Below the pieces are notes generated by a model, which worked only from the letters and a program-made list of their open reading frames with translations, searched no databases and was not told the DNA's origin. From the NCBI RefSeq assembly GCF_014193655.1, contig NZ_JACHZQ010000004.1, forward strand, positions 124,001 to 188,000: a DNA stretch of 64,000 bases, given 5' to 3'. Origin of the DNA: Rhizobium sp. BK313. GTDB taxonomy: Bacteria; Pseudomonadota; Alphaproteobacteria; Rhizobiales; Rhizobiaceae. Below are positions 27,019 through 36,311 of this stretch, one piece after another (position 1 is the first letter of the stretch; the number at the start of each line of letters is the position of its first letter). The position numbers and the translations under genes were made by a program.

Positions 27019-27840
27019 ATGACTGACGCTTCCGACCAAACAGCCGCGACAGGCGAGTTGGTGCTCAGCCTGCGGGGCGTCTCCAAACATTTCGGTGCCG
27101 TGTCGGCGCTGACGGATATCGATCTCGACGTGCATGCGGGCGAAGTGGTCGCCCTCGTCGGCGACAACGGCGCCGGCAAGTCGACGCTCGTCAAGATCCT
27201 TGCCGGCGTTCATCAGCCGAGTGCTGGTACGATCACCTTTCGTGGTTCCAAAGTAACGCTGAGCGACCCCAGCGCCGCCTTGCATCTGGGCATAGCCACG
27301 GTCTTCCAGGATCTGGCGCTCTGCGAAAATCTGGATGTCGTCGCCAATATCTTCCTCGGGCGGGAACTTAGCCCGCTGAAACTGGACGAAACCGCAATGG
27401 AGGTCCGCGCCTGGACGCTGTTGAACGAGCTTTCGGCCCGCATTCCGAGTGTCCGCATTCCGATCGCATCGCTCTCCGGCGGGCAGCGCCAGACGGTGGC
27501 GATCGCGCGGTCACTGCTTCTGGAGCCGAAACTTATCCTGCTCGACGAGCCTACGGCCGCCCTTGGCGTTGCCCAGACGGCCGAGGTTCTGAACCTCATC
27601 GAGCGCGTTCGCGACCGTGGCCTCGGGGTCGTCATGATCAGCCATAACATGGAAGACGTCCGGGCCGTGGCGGATCGTATCGTCGTGTTGCGGCTCGGCC
27701 GGAACAACGGAATCTTCTATCCTGACGCTTCCAACCAGGAACTGGTCAGCGCCATCACCGGCGCCACCGAAAATGCAGTTTCACGCCGCGCCGGCCGCCG
27801 TCAGGCACAGCAGCAGATAGGGCAGGAGGGTCAGATATGA
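27019..27840 (+). CDS. Sugar ABC transporter ATP-binding protein, single-domain
   Basis: 273 residues. Walker A GDNGAGKST, Q-loop TVFQDLALCENL, signature LSGGQRQTVAIAR, Walker B LILLDEPTAALG, H-loop VMISHN. The LDEPTAALG and NLDVVANIFLGRE segments are typical of CUT2 sugar transporters, but most CUT2 ATPases (RbsA, XylG) have two fused nucleotide-binding domains of about 500 residues; this is a one-domain form like the rhizobial fructose ATPase FrcA. The stop overlaps the permease start by 4 bp (ATGA). Confidence 0.92.
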   Translation: MTDASDQTAATGELVLSLRGVSKHFGAVSALTDIDLDVHAGEVVALVGDNGAGKSTLVKILAGVHQPSAGTITFRGSKVTLSDPSAALHLGIATVFQDLALCENLDVVANIFLGRELSPLKLDETAMEVRAWTLLNELSARIPSVRIPIASLSGGQRQTVAIARSLLLEPKLILLDEPTAALGVAQTAEVLNLIERVRDRGLGVVMISHNMEDVRAVADRIVVLRLGRNNGIFYPDASNQELVSAITGATENAVSRRAGRRQAQQQIGQEGQI

Positions 27841-29087
27841 CCAGCGACATCAAACAGGCGGGGACGCTTCTCGATCGCAGCGATATTCGCGTCAAACATG
27901 AAGCCGGCCTCAGCGGCACGATCCGTTCGTCGATCGACAAGGTGCGCTCGGGCGATCTCGGTTCGCTGCCGGTGATCGTCGGCCTGGTGATCATCTGGAC
28001 TGTCTTCGGAACCCTCAACCCAACCTTTCTTTCGAGCAACAACCTTGCCAACCTCCTCTTCGATGCATCGACGGTCGGCGTCATCTCGCTCGGAATCGTC
28101 TGCGTCCTGATGGTGGGGGAGATCGATCTGTCCGTGGGCTCGATCAGCGGCTTTGCTTCCGCCATGGTCGGCATGCTTTGGGTCAATGAGGGTTGGCCGG
28201 CGGCCGTTGCCATTGTCGCCGCACTTGTCGTCGGTGGATTGATCGGATCGCTCTACGCATTGCTTTTCAATCGCCTTGGAATGCCGAGCTTCGTTTCGAC
28301 GCTCGCAGGTCTGCTGGCGGTGCTTGGAATGCAGCTTTACCTGCTTGGCGCCACGGGCTCGATCAACTTGCCCTATGGGTCGGCGATCGTGAACTTCGGT
28401 CAGCTTATGGTCATTCCGCGTCCGCTCGCCTATTTCTTTGCGCTGCTTCCCGGCATCGTGATGCTGGTCTCGGGCTATCGTGCGGCTCTGCGCCGCCGCG
28501 AGGCCAATCTCTCCTCTCGGTCCATCGGCGGCCTCGTGGCGCGCGCTGTTGCGATCACCGTTGCGCTGGAATTCGTTGCCTTTTATCTCAATCAGGATCG
28601 CGGTATCCCGTGGATGTTCGCGCTGTTCGTGGCGCTAGCCATCATCATGAACTATGCGCTGACACGGACCCAGTGGGGCCGGTCGATGGCCGCTGTCGGC
28701 GGCAATCGTGAGGCCGCGCGTCGTGCGGGCATCAACGTCCGGCGCATCTACACGAGCGCCTTCGTTCTCTGCGCAATGTTTGCGGCACTTGGCGGCGTGC
28801 TCGCGGCGGCGCGTCTCGCATCGGCAAGCCAGCAGGCCGGCACCGGCGACGTCAACCTGAATGCGATCGCAGCCGCCGTCATCGGCGGAACAAGCCTCTT
28901 CGGCGGCCGTGGCAGCGCATATTCGGCGCTGCTCGGCATCATTGTCATCCAGTCGATTGCGAGCGGACTGACGATGCTCGATCTGTCCTCGGCCCTTCGC
29001 TACATGATTACGGGTGCGGTCCTCGCCATTGCCGTCATCGTTGACTCGCTGGCGCGCCGGTCGAGAGTTTCGCATGGCCGGGCCTGA
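27837..29087 (+). CDS. Sugar ABC transporter permease (XylH-type)
   Basis: 416 residues with about ten to twelve membrane helices, longer than RbsC and close to XylH. The family segment VGEIDLSVGSISGFASAMVG near residue 93 and the C-terminal coupling region GGNREAARRAGINVRRIYTSAF plus AAVIGGTSLFGGRGSA are present. Forms the membrane channel with the preceding ATPase; cotranscribed and translationally coupled. The N-terminal roughly 40 residues before the first helix are hydrophilic. Confidence 0.92.
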   Translation: MTSDIKQAGTLLDRSDIRVKHEAGLSGTIRSSIDKVRSGDLGSLPVIVGLVIIWTVFGTLNPTFLSSNNLANLLFDASTVGVISLGIVCVLMVGEIDLSVGSISGFASAMVGMLWVNEGWPAAVAIVAALVVGGLIGSLYALLFNRLGMPSFVSTLAGLLAVLGMQLYLLGATGSINLPYGSAIVNFGQLMVIPRPLAYFFALLPGIVMLVSGYRAALRRREANLSSRSIGGLVARAVAITVALEFVAFYLNQDRGIPWMFALFVALAIIMNYALTRTQWGRSMAAVGGNREAARRAGINVRRIYTSAFVLCAMFAALGGVLAAARLASASQQAGTGDVNLNAIAAAVIGGTSLFGGRGSAYSALLGIIVIQSIASGLTMLDLSSALRYMITGAVLAIAVIVDSLARRSRVSHGRA

Positions 29088-29112
29088 TACAACGACCAAG
29101 GTAAGGAATTAT

Positions 29113-29841
29113 ATGAGACAGGAACTTTCTGGAAAGGTCGCAGCGATTACCGGGGCTGCCTCGGGGATCGGTCTTGAATGCGCCAAATCGCTATTGCAGG
29201 AGGGCGTGAGCGTCGCCCTCATCGACAGAGCCGAGGAGTCTCTGAGGAGCCTGTGTTCCGAACTTGGTCCCGAGGCCTTCCCTCTGGTCATCGACCTCAC
29301 CAATCCCGCCAGCGTCGCGACCATGATGCCGCAAATATTGGAGAGGTTTGGAAAGCTTGATATCTTCCATGCCAATGCCGGCTCCTATATTGGCGGCGAG
29401 GTGGTCGATGGTGATCCTGACGCCTGGGACCGGATGCTGAACTTGAACATCAATGCGGCATTCAGATCGGTCCAGGCCGTATTGCCCCATATGGTTGAGA
29501 GGAAGACAGGCGATATCATCATGACCAGCTCCATCGCCGGTCTGGTTCCCGTCGTCTGGGAGCCGATCTATACAGCCTCCAAGCATGCGGTGCAGGCCTT
29601 CGTCCATACGGTGCGAAGACAGGTCGCCAAACATGGCATTCGCGTCGGAGCAGTTGCCCCCGGCCCAGTGGTCACGGCCCTGATCAGCGACTGGCCCAAA
29701 GCGAAGCTCGATGAAACGATCGCGGCAGGCGGATTGATGGAAGCGACGGAGGTGGCGGAGGCGGTGTTGTTCATGCTGTCCAGGCCTCGCAATGTCACGA
29801 TCCGCGATCTCGTCATCCTGCCGAACAGCACGGACCTCTGA
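29113..29841 (+). CDS. Short-chain dehydrogenase, probable ribitol 2-dehydrogenase
   Basis: 242 residues from ATG 29113 (AAGGAATTAT upstream). Classical SDR: cofactor motif TGAASGIG at about residues 14-21, Asp at the end of beta-2 (LID) indicating NAD preference, NAG motif (HANAGSYIGG), catalytic Ser in MTSSIAGL and Tyr/Lys in YTASKHAV. The short C-terminal loop and the segment VAEAVLFMLSRPRNVTIRDLVI match bacterial ribitol dehydrogenases. It would oxidise the imported pentitol to a ketopentose, which the next gene product phosphorylates. The substrate call rests on this pairing. Confidence 0.8.
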   Translation: MRQELSGKVAAITGAASGIGLECAKSLLQEGVSVALIDRAEESLRSLCSELGPEAFPLVIDLTNPASVATMMPQILERFGKLDIFHANAGSYIGGEVVDGDPDAWDRMLNLNINAAFRSVQAVLPHMVERKTGDIIMTSSIAGLVPVVWEPIYTASKHAVQAFVHTVRRQVAKHGIRVGAVAPGPVVTALISDWPKAKLDETIAAGGLMEATEVAEAVLFMLSRPRNVTIRDLVILPNSTDL

Positions 29842-29843
29842 AG

Positions 29844-31478
29844 ATGACGCAATATTTTATCGGTGTCGACGTCGGTACAGGCAGCACGCGGGCAGGTGTC
29901 TTCGACGAGAATGGCGATCTGCTGGCTTCCGCAAAGCGCCCGATTACAATCTGGCATGAGGCCGGCAGCATCGTCGAGCAATCCAGCGAACAGATATGGA
30001 AAGCGGTTTGCGGCAGCGTCAAGGAAGCCGTCGCGTCGGCGGGAATCCCGGTTGCTGCCATCGCCGGACTAGGGTTCGACGCAACCTGTTCTCTCGTCGT
30101 CGTCAAACCTGACGGCGCGCCGGTTGGCGTCGGTCCGTCCGGTGATCCGGATCGCAACATCATCGTCTGGATGGACCATCGCGCCGCCGGCGAAGCGGCT
30201 GAAATCAACAGCGGCGATCACGAGGTTCTGCGCTACGTCGGAGGCAGTATCTCCCCCGAGATGGAAACGCCGAAGCTTCTTTGGCTGAAGCGTAATCTCC
30301 CGCAATCCTTCGCCACTGCCGGTCATTTCTTCGATCTCGCGGATTATCTGACCTGGCGTGCGACCGGCTCACTGAGCCGGTCGGTCTGCACCGTCACGTG
30401 CAAGTGGACATATCTTGCCCACGAGAAACGGTGGGATGCGGAGTATTTCAAGACTATCGGCCTGGAAGAACTGGCGGCAGAAGGCTTTTCGAGAATCGGC
30501 ACGGATATTGTCGATCCCGGTACGGCGCTCGCAAACGGGCTCACCGAGGCTGCTGCCCTTGATCTGGGATTGCCGATTGGAACCCCTGTCGGAGCGGCAC
30601 TGATCGACGCGCACGCGGGCGGCGTCGGCACGCTCGGAGGGGATGGCGCGGACGGCCGATCGAAAGTGCAAAACAGGCTCGCCTATGTCTTCGGCACATC
30701 GGCCTGTTCGATGGCCTCCAGCGACAATCCTATCTTTGTAGATGGTGTATGGGGCCCATATTACTCGGCGATGATACCGGGACTCTGGCTGACCGAAGGC
30801 GGCCAGTCAGCCGCTGGAGCTGCCATAGATCATCTGGTCACGATGCATCCAGCATCCAACGAGGCGCGTGGGAAGGCGGAGACGACCGGTCTCTCCCTCG
30901 TCGCATGGCTTGACGGGCAAGCTACCGAAATGTGTCCCGACTTGGCGCGTGCAGTCGAACTTGCAAAGTCGGTCCATGTAGTTCCGGAATTTCTCGGAAA
31001 CCGGTCACCCCATGCAGATCCCGACGCCCGTGCGGTTATCGCCGGCGTCGGGCTTGACACCGATATCGCCGACCTGATTTCCCTCTATGTCGCAGGCCTT
31101 TGCGGTATAGGCTATGGCCTCAGACAGCTTTTGAAAACGTTGTCAGAAGATGGCATCGAGATCGGTACGATCGTTGCGAGCGGCGGGGCGGCGCAAAGCA
31201 ATCTTGTGCGACAGCTTCTGGCCGACACGACAAATGCCCCGGTTGCGATTGCCAATACCGAGGAGCCTGTGCTGCTGGGCGCAGCGATGCTGGGGGCTGT
31301 TGCCGCGGGGCGCTATCATTCACTGCTGGAAGCGATGAAGGCGATGTCGGCCCTCTCGACAATCTTCTCTCCAGCAGGTGGCACGATCGCAACGCTGCAC
31401 AAGAACCGCTATCGGGCTTTCGAGCTGCTGCAGTCCGCAGACCGGGAAATCCGCAGGTTCGTCGCAGCGAGTGGATGA
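29844..31478 (+). CDS. FGGY-family carbohydrate kinase, probable D-ribulokinase
   Basis: 544 residues, of the length and type of pentulose-specific FGGY kinases (YpCarbK/D-ribulokinase group). N-terminal phosphate-binding motif FIGVDVGTGSTRAGVFD, IVWMDHRAAGEA with the catalytic base region near residue 110, DAHAGGVGTLGG in mid-protein, and the C-terminal ATP motif IVASGGAAQSNLVRQLLAD. It phosphorylates D-ribulose or a related ketopentose to feed the pentose phosphate pathway. It begins 2 bp after the dehydrogenase stop. Together with the transporter and dehydrogenase this makes a complete pentitol pathway: import, oxidation, phosphorylation. Confidence 0.88.
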   Translation: MTQYFIGVDVGTGSTRAGVFDENGDLLASAKRPITIWHEAGSIVEQSSEQIWKAVCGSVKEAVASAGIPVAAIAGLGFDATCSLVVVKPDGAPVGVGPSGDPDRNIIVWMDHRAAGEAAEINSGDHEVLRYVGGSISPEMETPKLLWLKRNLPQSFATAGHFFDLADYLTWRATGSLSRSVCTVTCKWTYLAHEKRWDAEYFKTIGLEELAAEGFSRIGTDIVDPGTALANGLTEAAALDLGLPIGTPVGAALIDAHAGGVGTLGGDGADGRSKVQNRLAYVFGTSACSMASSDNPIFVDGVWGPYYSAMIPGLWLTEGGQSAAGAAIDHLVTMHPASNEARGKAETTGLSLVAWLDGQATEMCPDLARAVELAKSVHVVPEFLGNRSPHADPDARAVIAGVGLDTDIADLISLYVAGLCGIGYGLRQLLKTLSEDGIEIGTIVASGGAAQSNLVRQLLADTTNAPVAIANTEEPVLLGAAMLGAVAAGRYHSLLEAMKAMSALSTIFSPAGGTIATLHKNRYRAFELLQSADREIRRFVAASG

Positions 31479-31585
31479 TGAGCAGCCCGCTGATAAAAGG
31501 CACGGTTTAAAAATCGCGGATTGAAATCATTGCGTACTTTTTGAAGTCAACTCGAGTTCATGACACGATTGTCTTGTCAGACATG

Positions 31586-32489
31586 TCACGAAAGCGGCGA
31601 GATCGTCGGAAAGTGGACGCAAAAAAGCGCCGGCGTACAACGCCGAAGCTCGATTTCACTTAGATTTTCGTTGGAACTCAACACGGTGCCGCCCGGGTCA
31701 CGAAGTTCCTCTAACGACAGCTTGAGGCCTCGGGCGACATCCCTCCGGAAATCATCAGGATACGTCGTCTGCGAGTACGCGGTAGCCGCCATCGCGCCAC
31801 GCCACGCGGCCTCTCTCCAATTCTCTATCCCGAAACCTACGATGACGGAAGAATACAGATCGCCCACCCCGACCGAATTCTTCGTCTCGGATAGCTGAGC
31901 GGGAATGATATCGCTCTCGTTGGTCCTCAGGTTAAAAATGCGACTTCCGCCCCGGTTCTTCTTGAGCAGGATAACGTCGGGGTTCATGCGTCGCGCGTCC
32001 GTCAGCATCGGCGCGATATCATCGGATCCCTTGCTCATAAACAGGGGAGAGGACGGCCTTCCTCAACATGACCGGCCGCATCCACCCATCCGCCAACCTT
32101 GCCAGGCTATCATGGTCACGGAAAAACCTGTCAAAGGACTCCCGTTTCACGAAGTCATAGGCTCGTCGAGATCCATTCTTTTCCACGCGGATGATTTCGA
32201 AAAGACCGGAATCGAAGAAGTCGTTTCTCGTACAGTGGCCTAGGCCGAGTTTGAGGACGAACTATGCCTCTTGAGTCCAGGTGGTGCCTGAACGAAAAGC
32301 GCTTGGACCTCCCTCCCTGCGATCGAGCAGGATCCTGTCGAACCCAACCCGCGAAGTGTCTATGTCGAGATATTTCGTGGAAAGCCTGCCATTCAAGCCT
32401 GTTTCAATAACGTCCGCCTGGTGGCCGCCGAATACACGGCTTGCCGACCTCAATCGAACGAGATACTGAGATAGCGGACGTACCTCCAC
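31586..32489 (-). pseudogene. Frame-broken remnant, C-terminal part PfkB sugar-kinase-like
   Basis: No intact gene fills 31479-32728. Minus-strand coding-like text appears in three consecutive frames. 32489-32262 encodes about 75 residues ending in a stop. About 32261-32045 reads FVLKLGLGHCTRNDFF then DGWMRPVMLRKAVLSPVYEQG in another frame. 32038-31586 encodes MSKGSDDIAPMLTDAR, NPDVILLKKNRGG and NSVGVGDLYSSVIVGFG. The last motif resembles the GAGD catalytic loop of PfkB kinases. A single-base shift near 32040 would join the second and third pieces. The upstream piece is not recognised. I read this as a decayed gene, at least two frame disruptions; assembly error is the alternative. Confidence 0.5.
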
Positions 32490-32634
32490 CCCTTCGGTGA
32501 CTGCCGCTATCGCCTAATCGATGCTCTTGAGCGAGAAAATCGCTTTCATGTCATCCGTGGTTCCGTAAATCGGCTCGAACACGTGCTATGCCGCTGCATC
32601 TCTTGGAGAAATTTGAACTCAGAGCTTACTTTCT

Positions 32635-32677
32635 GGATTCTATGCCGATCACAGACCGTCTTCGGCAATCCTATACT
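32635..32677 (+). promoter_or_regulatory. Shared promoter box, copy A (upstream of glycine-zipper lipoprotein)
   Basis: GGATTC (32635-32640), then TATGCCGATCAC, then a -10-like CTATACT beginning exactly 30 nt after GGATTC. GATTC and GATCAC recur at 11-bp spacing. The -10 also starts an inverted repeat CTATAC-N7-GTATAG. It is 52 bp before the lipoprotein ATG. Two further copies with the same geometry lie at 40.4 and 47.6 kb. The identical spacing in non-coding DNA argues for a common activator site rather than chance. Confidence 0.7.
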
Positions 32678-32728
32678 CTTTGGGTATAGCGCCATTGGCT
32701 TCCCCCACGCGCCACGTGAGGAGACATA

Positions 32729-32989
32729 ATGAAGGGGTTGATTCTGTTCTCATTGGCCGGCTTGGCGTTAGTAAGCTGCACGCCGACGCAACAGGGTGCC
32801 GGAATCGGTGCCGCGACTGGTGCTGTCGTTGGCGGCGCGGTCAGGAATGACGTGCGTGGGGCGGCGGTTGGCGCTGCCATCGGCGGAGCCTCGGGTGCCG
32901 TGATCGGCAATGTTGCCGGACGGCCGGGCCAGTGCCAGTTCCGGGATCGCAACACCGGTCGCACTTATGTAGCGGCTTGCCCGCGCTGA
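32729..32989 (+). CDS. Glycine-zipper outer-membrane lipoprotein
   Basis: 86 residues starting with a lipoprotein signal peptide and lipobox LVSC (Cys17). Residues 23-64 are Gly/Ala-rich repeats (GAGIGAATGAVVGGA, GAAVGAAIGGASGAVIG) forming a glycine-zipper helix pair as in YMGG/17-kDa antigen proteins. The C-terminal tail has two Cys (CQFRDRNTGRTYVAAC). Such proteins sit in the envelope and are induced by acid or osmotic stress; the role here is inferred. Preceded by promoter box A and GGAGACATA ribosome site. Confidence 0.85.
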   Translation: MKGLILFSLAGLALVSCTPTQQGAGIGAATGAVVGGAVRNDVRGAAVGAAIGGASGAVIGNVAGRPGQCQFRDRNTGRTYVAACPR

Positions 32990-33319
32990 GATAGTGCGCC
33001 GGCCGCCTGCGGCCGCGCAGATTTTGGCTTGCTCCGATGAGAAACGGGCCAGCTTGCTTTTGGCATCGCGGTTCGCAGCCGGCACGGCCGCGGCACGTTT
33101 TCAGCTAGTCTTTGAAAAACAATGGAATGGTTGGGGCATTGCATTGAGCCGTGACGGCGATCGATACGTGGCCCATCCGGGCGAGCGTGGGCCGGCACAG
33201 CGGATCGCTGTTGCAGACATGACTATCCGTTACTCGACGCCTTTTCAGAACATTCGCTCATTCGAACCTTAATTCTAATGCCTCAGGGCGCAATCCTTTG
33301 ATTCAATTGGAGGCAGGAC
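32990..33319. other. Intergenic stretch, 330 bp, no convincing gene
   Basis: Between the lipoprotein and the AbgT gene. A 92-residue plus-strand ORF (32994-33272) is open but has poor ribosome site and no recognisable domain; the minus-strand ORF is a shadow. A GGAGG-like ribosome site for the next gene (33309-33314) is the only functional signal seen. The promoter of the AbgT gene presumably lies here. Confidence 0.5.
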
Positions 33320-34867
33320 ATGGCCACTGCCAATGTCACATCAAAGACCACCATGCAGCGGTTTCTCGACGGCGTCGAGAAAGTCGGGAACATGGTTCCA
33401 CACCCTGTGGTCATCTTCCTGATCCTGATCGGCATCGTCATCGTTCTATCGGCCGTGCTCGGCACCTTCGGCGCGGCGGTCAGCTATGAGCGCATCAATC
33501 CCGATACCCACGCGGTTGAGCAGGCATCGACGGCAATACGCAGCCTGCTGAACGTCGAGGGTATCCGCTTCATGTACTCGTCGCTCATTTCCAACTTCAT
33601 GAGCTTTACCGCTGTGGGACTGATGATTGCTGCAATGATCGGCGCCGGGGTTGCCGAAGAATCCGGCCTTGTCACGGCCCTGATCCGCAAGCTCGTCATT
33701 GTTTCTCCGAGCTGGGCGCTGACGTATATTCTCGCTTTCGTGGGTATCCTTGCCAGTATTGCAGCTGATGCCGGTTATCTCGTGCTGATACCGCTCGCCG
33801 GCGTCGCTTATTTGGCAGTCGGGCGGCATCCGCTGGCGGGCCTCGCGCTCGGCTTTGCAGCGGTGGCCGGCGCTTTTACGGTGAACATGCTGATCAAGCC
33901 ACTCGACGCCGTGCTGGTCGAATTCACCAATGACGCTGCTCATCTCGTCGATCCGAACCGGTCGATCGGGCTGGCGTCCAACCTCTGGTTCTCCATCGCT
34001 TCGGTGCTGTTCCTGACGGTTATCATTGCATTCATCACCGACCGCATGATCGCGCCGCGGCTCGGCACCTACGATCCGGCCGCTGCCGAAGGTGGCATCC
34101 AGAACCAGGGAGCAACGCTTTCCGAGCAGGAATCGCGCGGGCTGCGCTTTGCGCTATTCGGGCTGATTGGCCTCCTCGTCGTCTTCCTGTTCCTGACGCT
34201 GCCGAGCGGTGCACCGTTGCGCAATCCGGATACCGGGGAACTGATCGGCAACTCGCCGTTCATGAATGGGCTCATCGCGCTGATCATGCTTATCTTCCTA
34301 GTGGCGGGCTGGACCTATGGTATTGGCGCGGGAACACTGAAAACGCTGGCGGAGGTGATCGCGGCGATCGAGAAATCGATCAAGAACATGGGCGGGACGA
34401 TATTCCTGTTCTTCGTCCTCAGCCAGTTCGTCGCCTATTTCACCTACACCAATATCGGCACGGTCATGGCACTCAGCCTGTCCGGCATACTGCAAACGGC
34501 CAATATCGGCGCGCTGCCCCTTCTGATCGGTTTCATCGTCGTGGTCGCGATCATTGATCTGCTGCTAACCGGGGCGATTGCAAAATGGGCGATCTTCGCG
34601 CCGGTTTTCGTGCCGCTGCTGATGAAGCTCGGCGTTGAGCCGGAAGCTGTGTTGGCTGCCTACCGCGTCGGGGATTCGCCTATGAACGCGATCACGCCGC
34701 TCAACGCCTACTTCGCGCTCGTCGTCGGCTTTGCTCAGAAATACGACAAGTCCGCTGGCGTCGGCACGATCGTGTCGCTTATGCTTCCCTACGTCGTGCT
34801 GATTTTCGTGCTGTGGACCGGTCTCTTCGCGGTCTGGAAGGCTATCGGTCTGCCTTGGGGACTGTAA
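33320..34867 (+). CDS. AbgT-family transporter (p-aminobenzoyl-glutamate type)
   Basis: 515 residues, about eleven or more hydrophobic segments, length typical of AbgT. Start ATG has TGGAGGCAGGAC upstream. Family traits: N-terminal RFLDGVEKVGNMVPHPVVIFLIL, the long loop GAAVSYERINPDTHAVEQA between first helices, and the C-terminal segments GDSPMNAITPLNAYFALVVGFAQKY and LLTGAIAKWAIFAPVFVPLL. Members import p-aminobenzoyl-glutamate or export sulfonamide-type drugs. Closely followed (36 bp) by a PepT-like peptidase, reminiscent of E. coli abgT with its M20 hydrolases, so salvage of the folate breakdown product or of glutamyl peptides is plausible. Confidence 0.92.
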   Translation: MATANVTSKTTMQRFLDGVEKVGNMVPHPVVIFLILIGIVIVLSAVLGTFGAAVSYERINPDTHAVEQASTAIRSLLNVEGIRFMYSSLISNFMSFTAVGLMIAAMIGAGVAEESGLVTALIRKLVIVSPSWALTYILAFVGILASIAADAGYLVLIPLAGVAYLAVGRHPLAGLALGFAAVAGAFTVNMLIKPLDAVLVEFTNDAAHLVDPNRSIGLASNLWFSIASVLFLTVIIAFITDRMIAPRLGTYDPAAAEGGIQNQGATLSEQESRGLRFALFGLIGLLVVFLFLTLPSGAPLRNPDTGELIGNSPFMNGLIALIMLIFLVAGWTYGIGAGTLKTLAEVIAAIEKSIKNMGGTIFLFFVLSQFVAYFTYTNIGTVMALSLSGILQTANIGALPLLIGFIVVVAIIDLLLTGAIAKWAIFAPVFVPLLMKLGVEPEAVLAAYRVGDSPMNAITPLNAYFALVVGFAQKYDKSAGVGTIVSLMLPYVVLIFVLWTGLFAVWKAIGLPWGL

Positions 34868-34903
34868 CGGCGACCCTGAACGAAACAAGATGCAAACAAT
34901 CGG

Positions 34904-36115
34904 ATGGATAACATGAGCAATACCTCAATTCCTCTCGACGTCGCTGCGGCGGAAGAACATCTCATGCGCTTCCTCTCGGTGGAAGGCATTACCGGGCAGG
35001 AGAAGAACATCGGTCTTGCTGTCTGCGATGCCCTGAAGAAAATCGGCGTGCCGGACTCCGCTATTCGTTTCGACGACGTCAACAAACGCATTCCGCTGCC
35101 AACGGAAACGGGCAACCTGATCGTGGATATTCCCGGAACGCGGCAGGGGCCGAGGCTGCTTTTCTCAACGCATCTGGACACTGTGCCGCTCTGCGCCGGT
35201 GCCAAGCCGCGACGCGAGGGCGACCGCATCGTGTCGGACGGCGCAACGGCGCTTGGCGGCGATGCGCGCACAGGCGTTGCCGTTCTTGTCGTCGTCGCCG
35301 AGACGCTGATCAAGTACAAGCTGCCGCATCCACCGATCACTCTGCTGTTTACCGTGCGTGAGGAAAGCGGGCTGCACGGTGCACGCGAGCTCAATCCTGC
35401 CGATCTCGGCGGTGCGGCCATGTGCATCAACGTCGATGGTCAGATGGCGTCGGATCTGATTATCGGCGCCGTTGGCCAGGAAAACTGGGAGGTGGAGATC
35501 ACCGGCCGCGCATCACATGCCGGTGTTGCACCGGAAAAAGGCATCTCAGCCACGATGGTCGGCGCAATGGCCCTGGCCGAAGCGCGCCGGGCCGGCTGGT
35601 TCGGCAAGGTCGTCAAGCCAGATGGCCGCGGCACGAGCAACGTCGGCATCTTCGGCGGCAAGGACAACAAGCCGGCGGGCGACGCGACCAACGTCGTGAC
35701 CGACTATGCCTATATCAAGGGCGAGGCGCGCAGCCCCGAATCCGCCTTCGCGACCAAGATTGCCAATGGATACAAGGAAGCTTTCGCCAAGGCTCAGGCC
35801 GAGGTGACCGCTGACAATGGCGACACGGCGGAGCTGAAATTTAGCCAGGTCCCGGCTTATCCGCCGTTCGAACTCGGCAAGGATGCGCCAGTCGTCAAAC
35901 GCGCGACCAAGGCGCTGAAAACCCTCGACATCGAACCCGTCTATGTCTTTTCCAACGGCGGGCTGGATGCAAACTGGCTCGACAAACACGGCGTTCCCAC
36001 TATCACCATCGGTGCCGGCCAGGCCGAGATCCACACGATCAAGGAATATGTGAACCTGAAGGAATATGAAAAAGGCTGCCGGATTGGCGTGCTGATGGCA
36101 ACAATTGATGACTGA
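34904..36115 (+). CDS. pepT: Peptidase T-like M20 aminotripeptidase
   Basis: 403 residues with the M20B signature: STHLDTVP (His and Asp), GGDARTGVA (bridging metal Asp; the usual DDKAG is GDARTG here), TVREESG (catalytic Glu pair), a dimerisation domain beginning EVEITGRASHAGVAPEKG, SNGGLDANWL and the final GAGQAEIHTIKEYVNL containing the last metal His. PepT removes the N-terminal residue of tripeptides in the cytoplasm. It follows the AbgT gene, so the physiological substrate may be a glutamyl-type compound rather than tripeptides. The PepT name is by overall resemblance. Confidence 0.8.
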   Translation: MDNMSNTSIPLDVAAAEEHLMRFLSVEGITGQEKNIGLAVCDALKKIGVPDSAIRFDDVNKRIPLPTETGNLIVDIPGTRQGPRLLFSTHLDTVPLCAGAKPRREGDRIVSDGATALGGDARTGVAVLVVVAETLIKYKLPHPPITLLFTVREESGLHGARELNPADLGGAAMCINVDGQMASDLIIGAVGQENWEVEITGRASHAGVAPEKGISATMVGAMALAEARRAGWFGKVVKPDGRGTSNVGIFGGKDNKPAGDATNVVTDYAYIKGEARSPESAFATKIANGYKEAFAKAQAEVTADNGDTAELKFSQVPAYPPFELGKDAPVVKRATKALKTLDIEPVYVFSNGGLDANWLDKHGVPTITIGAGQAEIHTIKEYVNLKEYEKGCRIGVLMATIDD

Positions 36116-36311
36116 CAGTCCGTCGGGCCCTCGCTTTCGCGACGGTGGCCGACGAGGTAGGGTTAAGACGAGTGATATCACAACGCCCCGCCTGGGGCGC
36201 CGGGTCATCGACGCGGAAATTTCATTGCAAGGGTGAATGCGGCGGCGTTGGCCGGCGCGTTGGCCGGTGGTGTTGAGAGGGCTCGAGCGGGCCAAATGAG
36301 GATCGGCGCGA

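Noticed and set aside
32994..33272. 92-residue ORF after the glycine-zipper lipoprotein
   Set aside because: No ribosome site, no domain, starts 5 bp after the lipoprotein stop without coupling signals.
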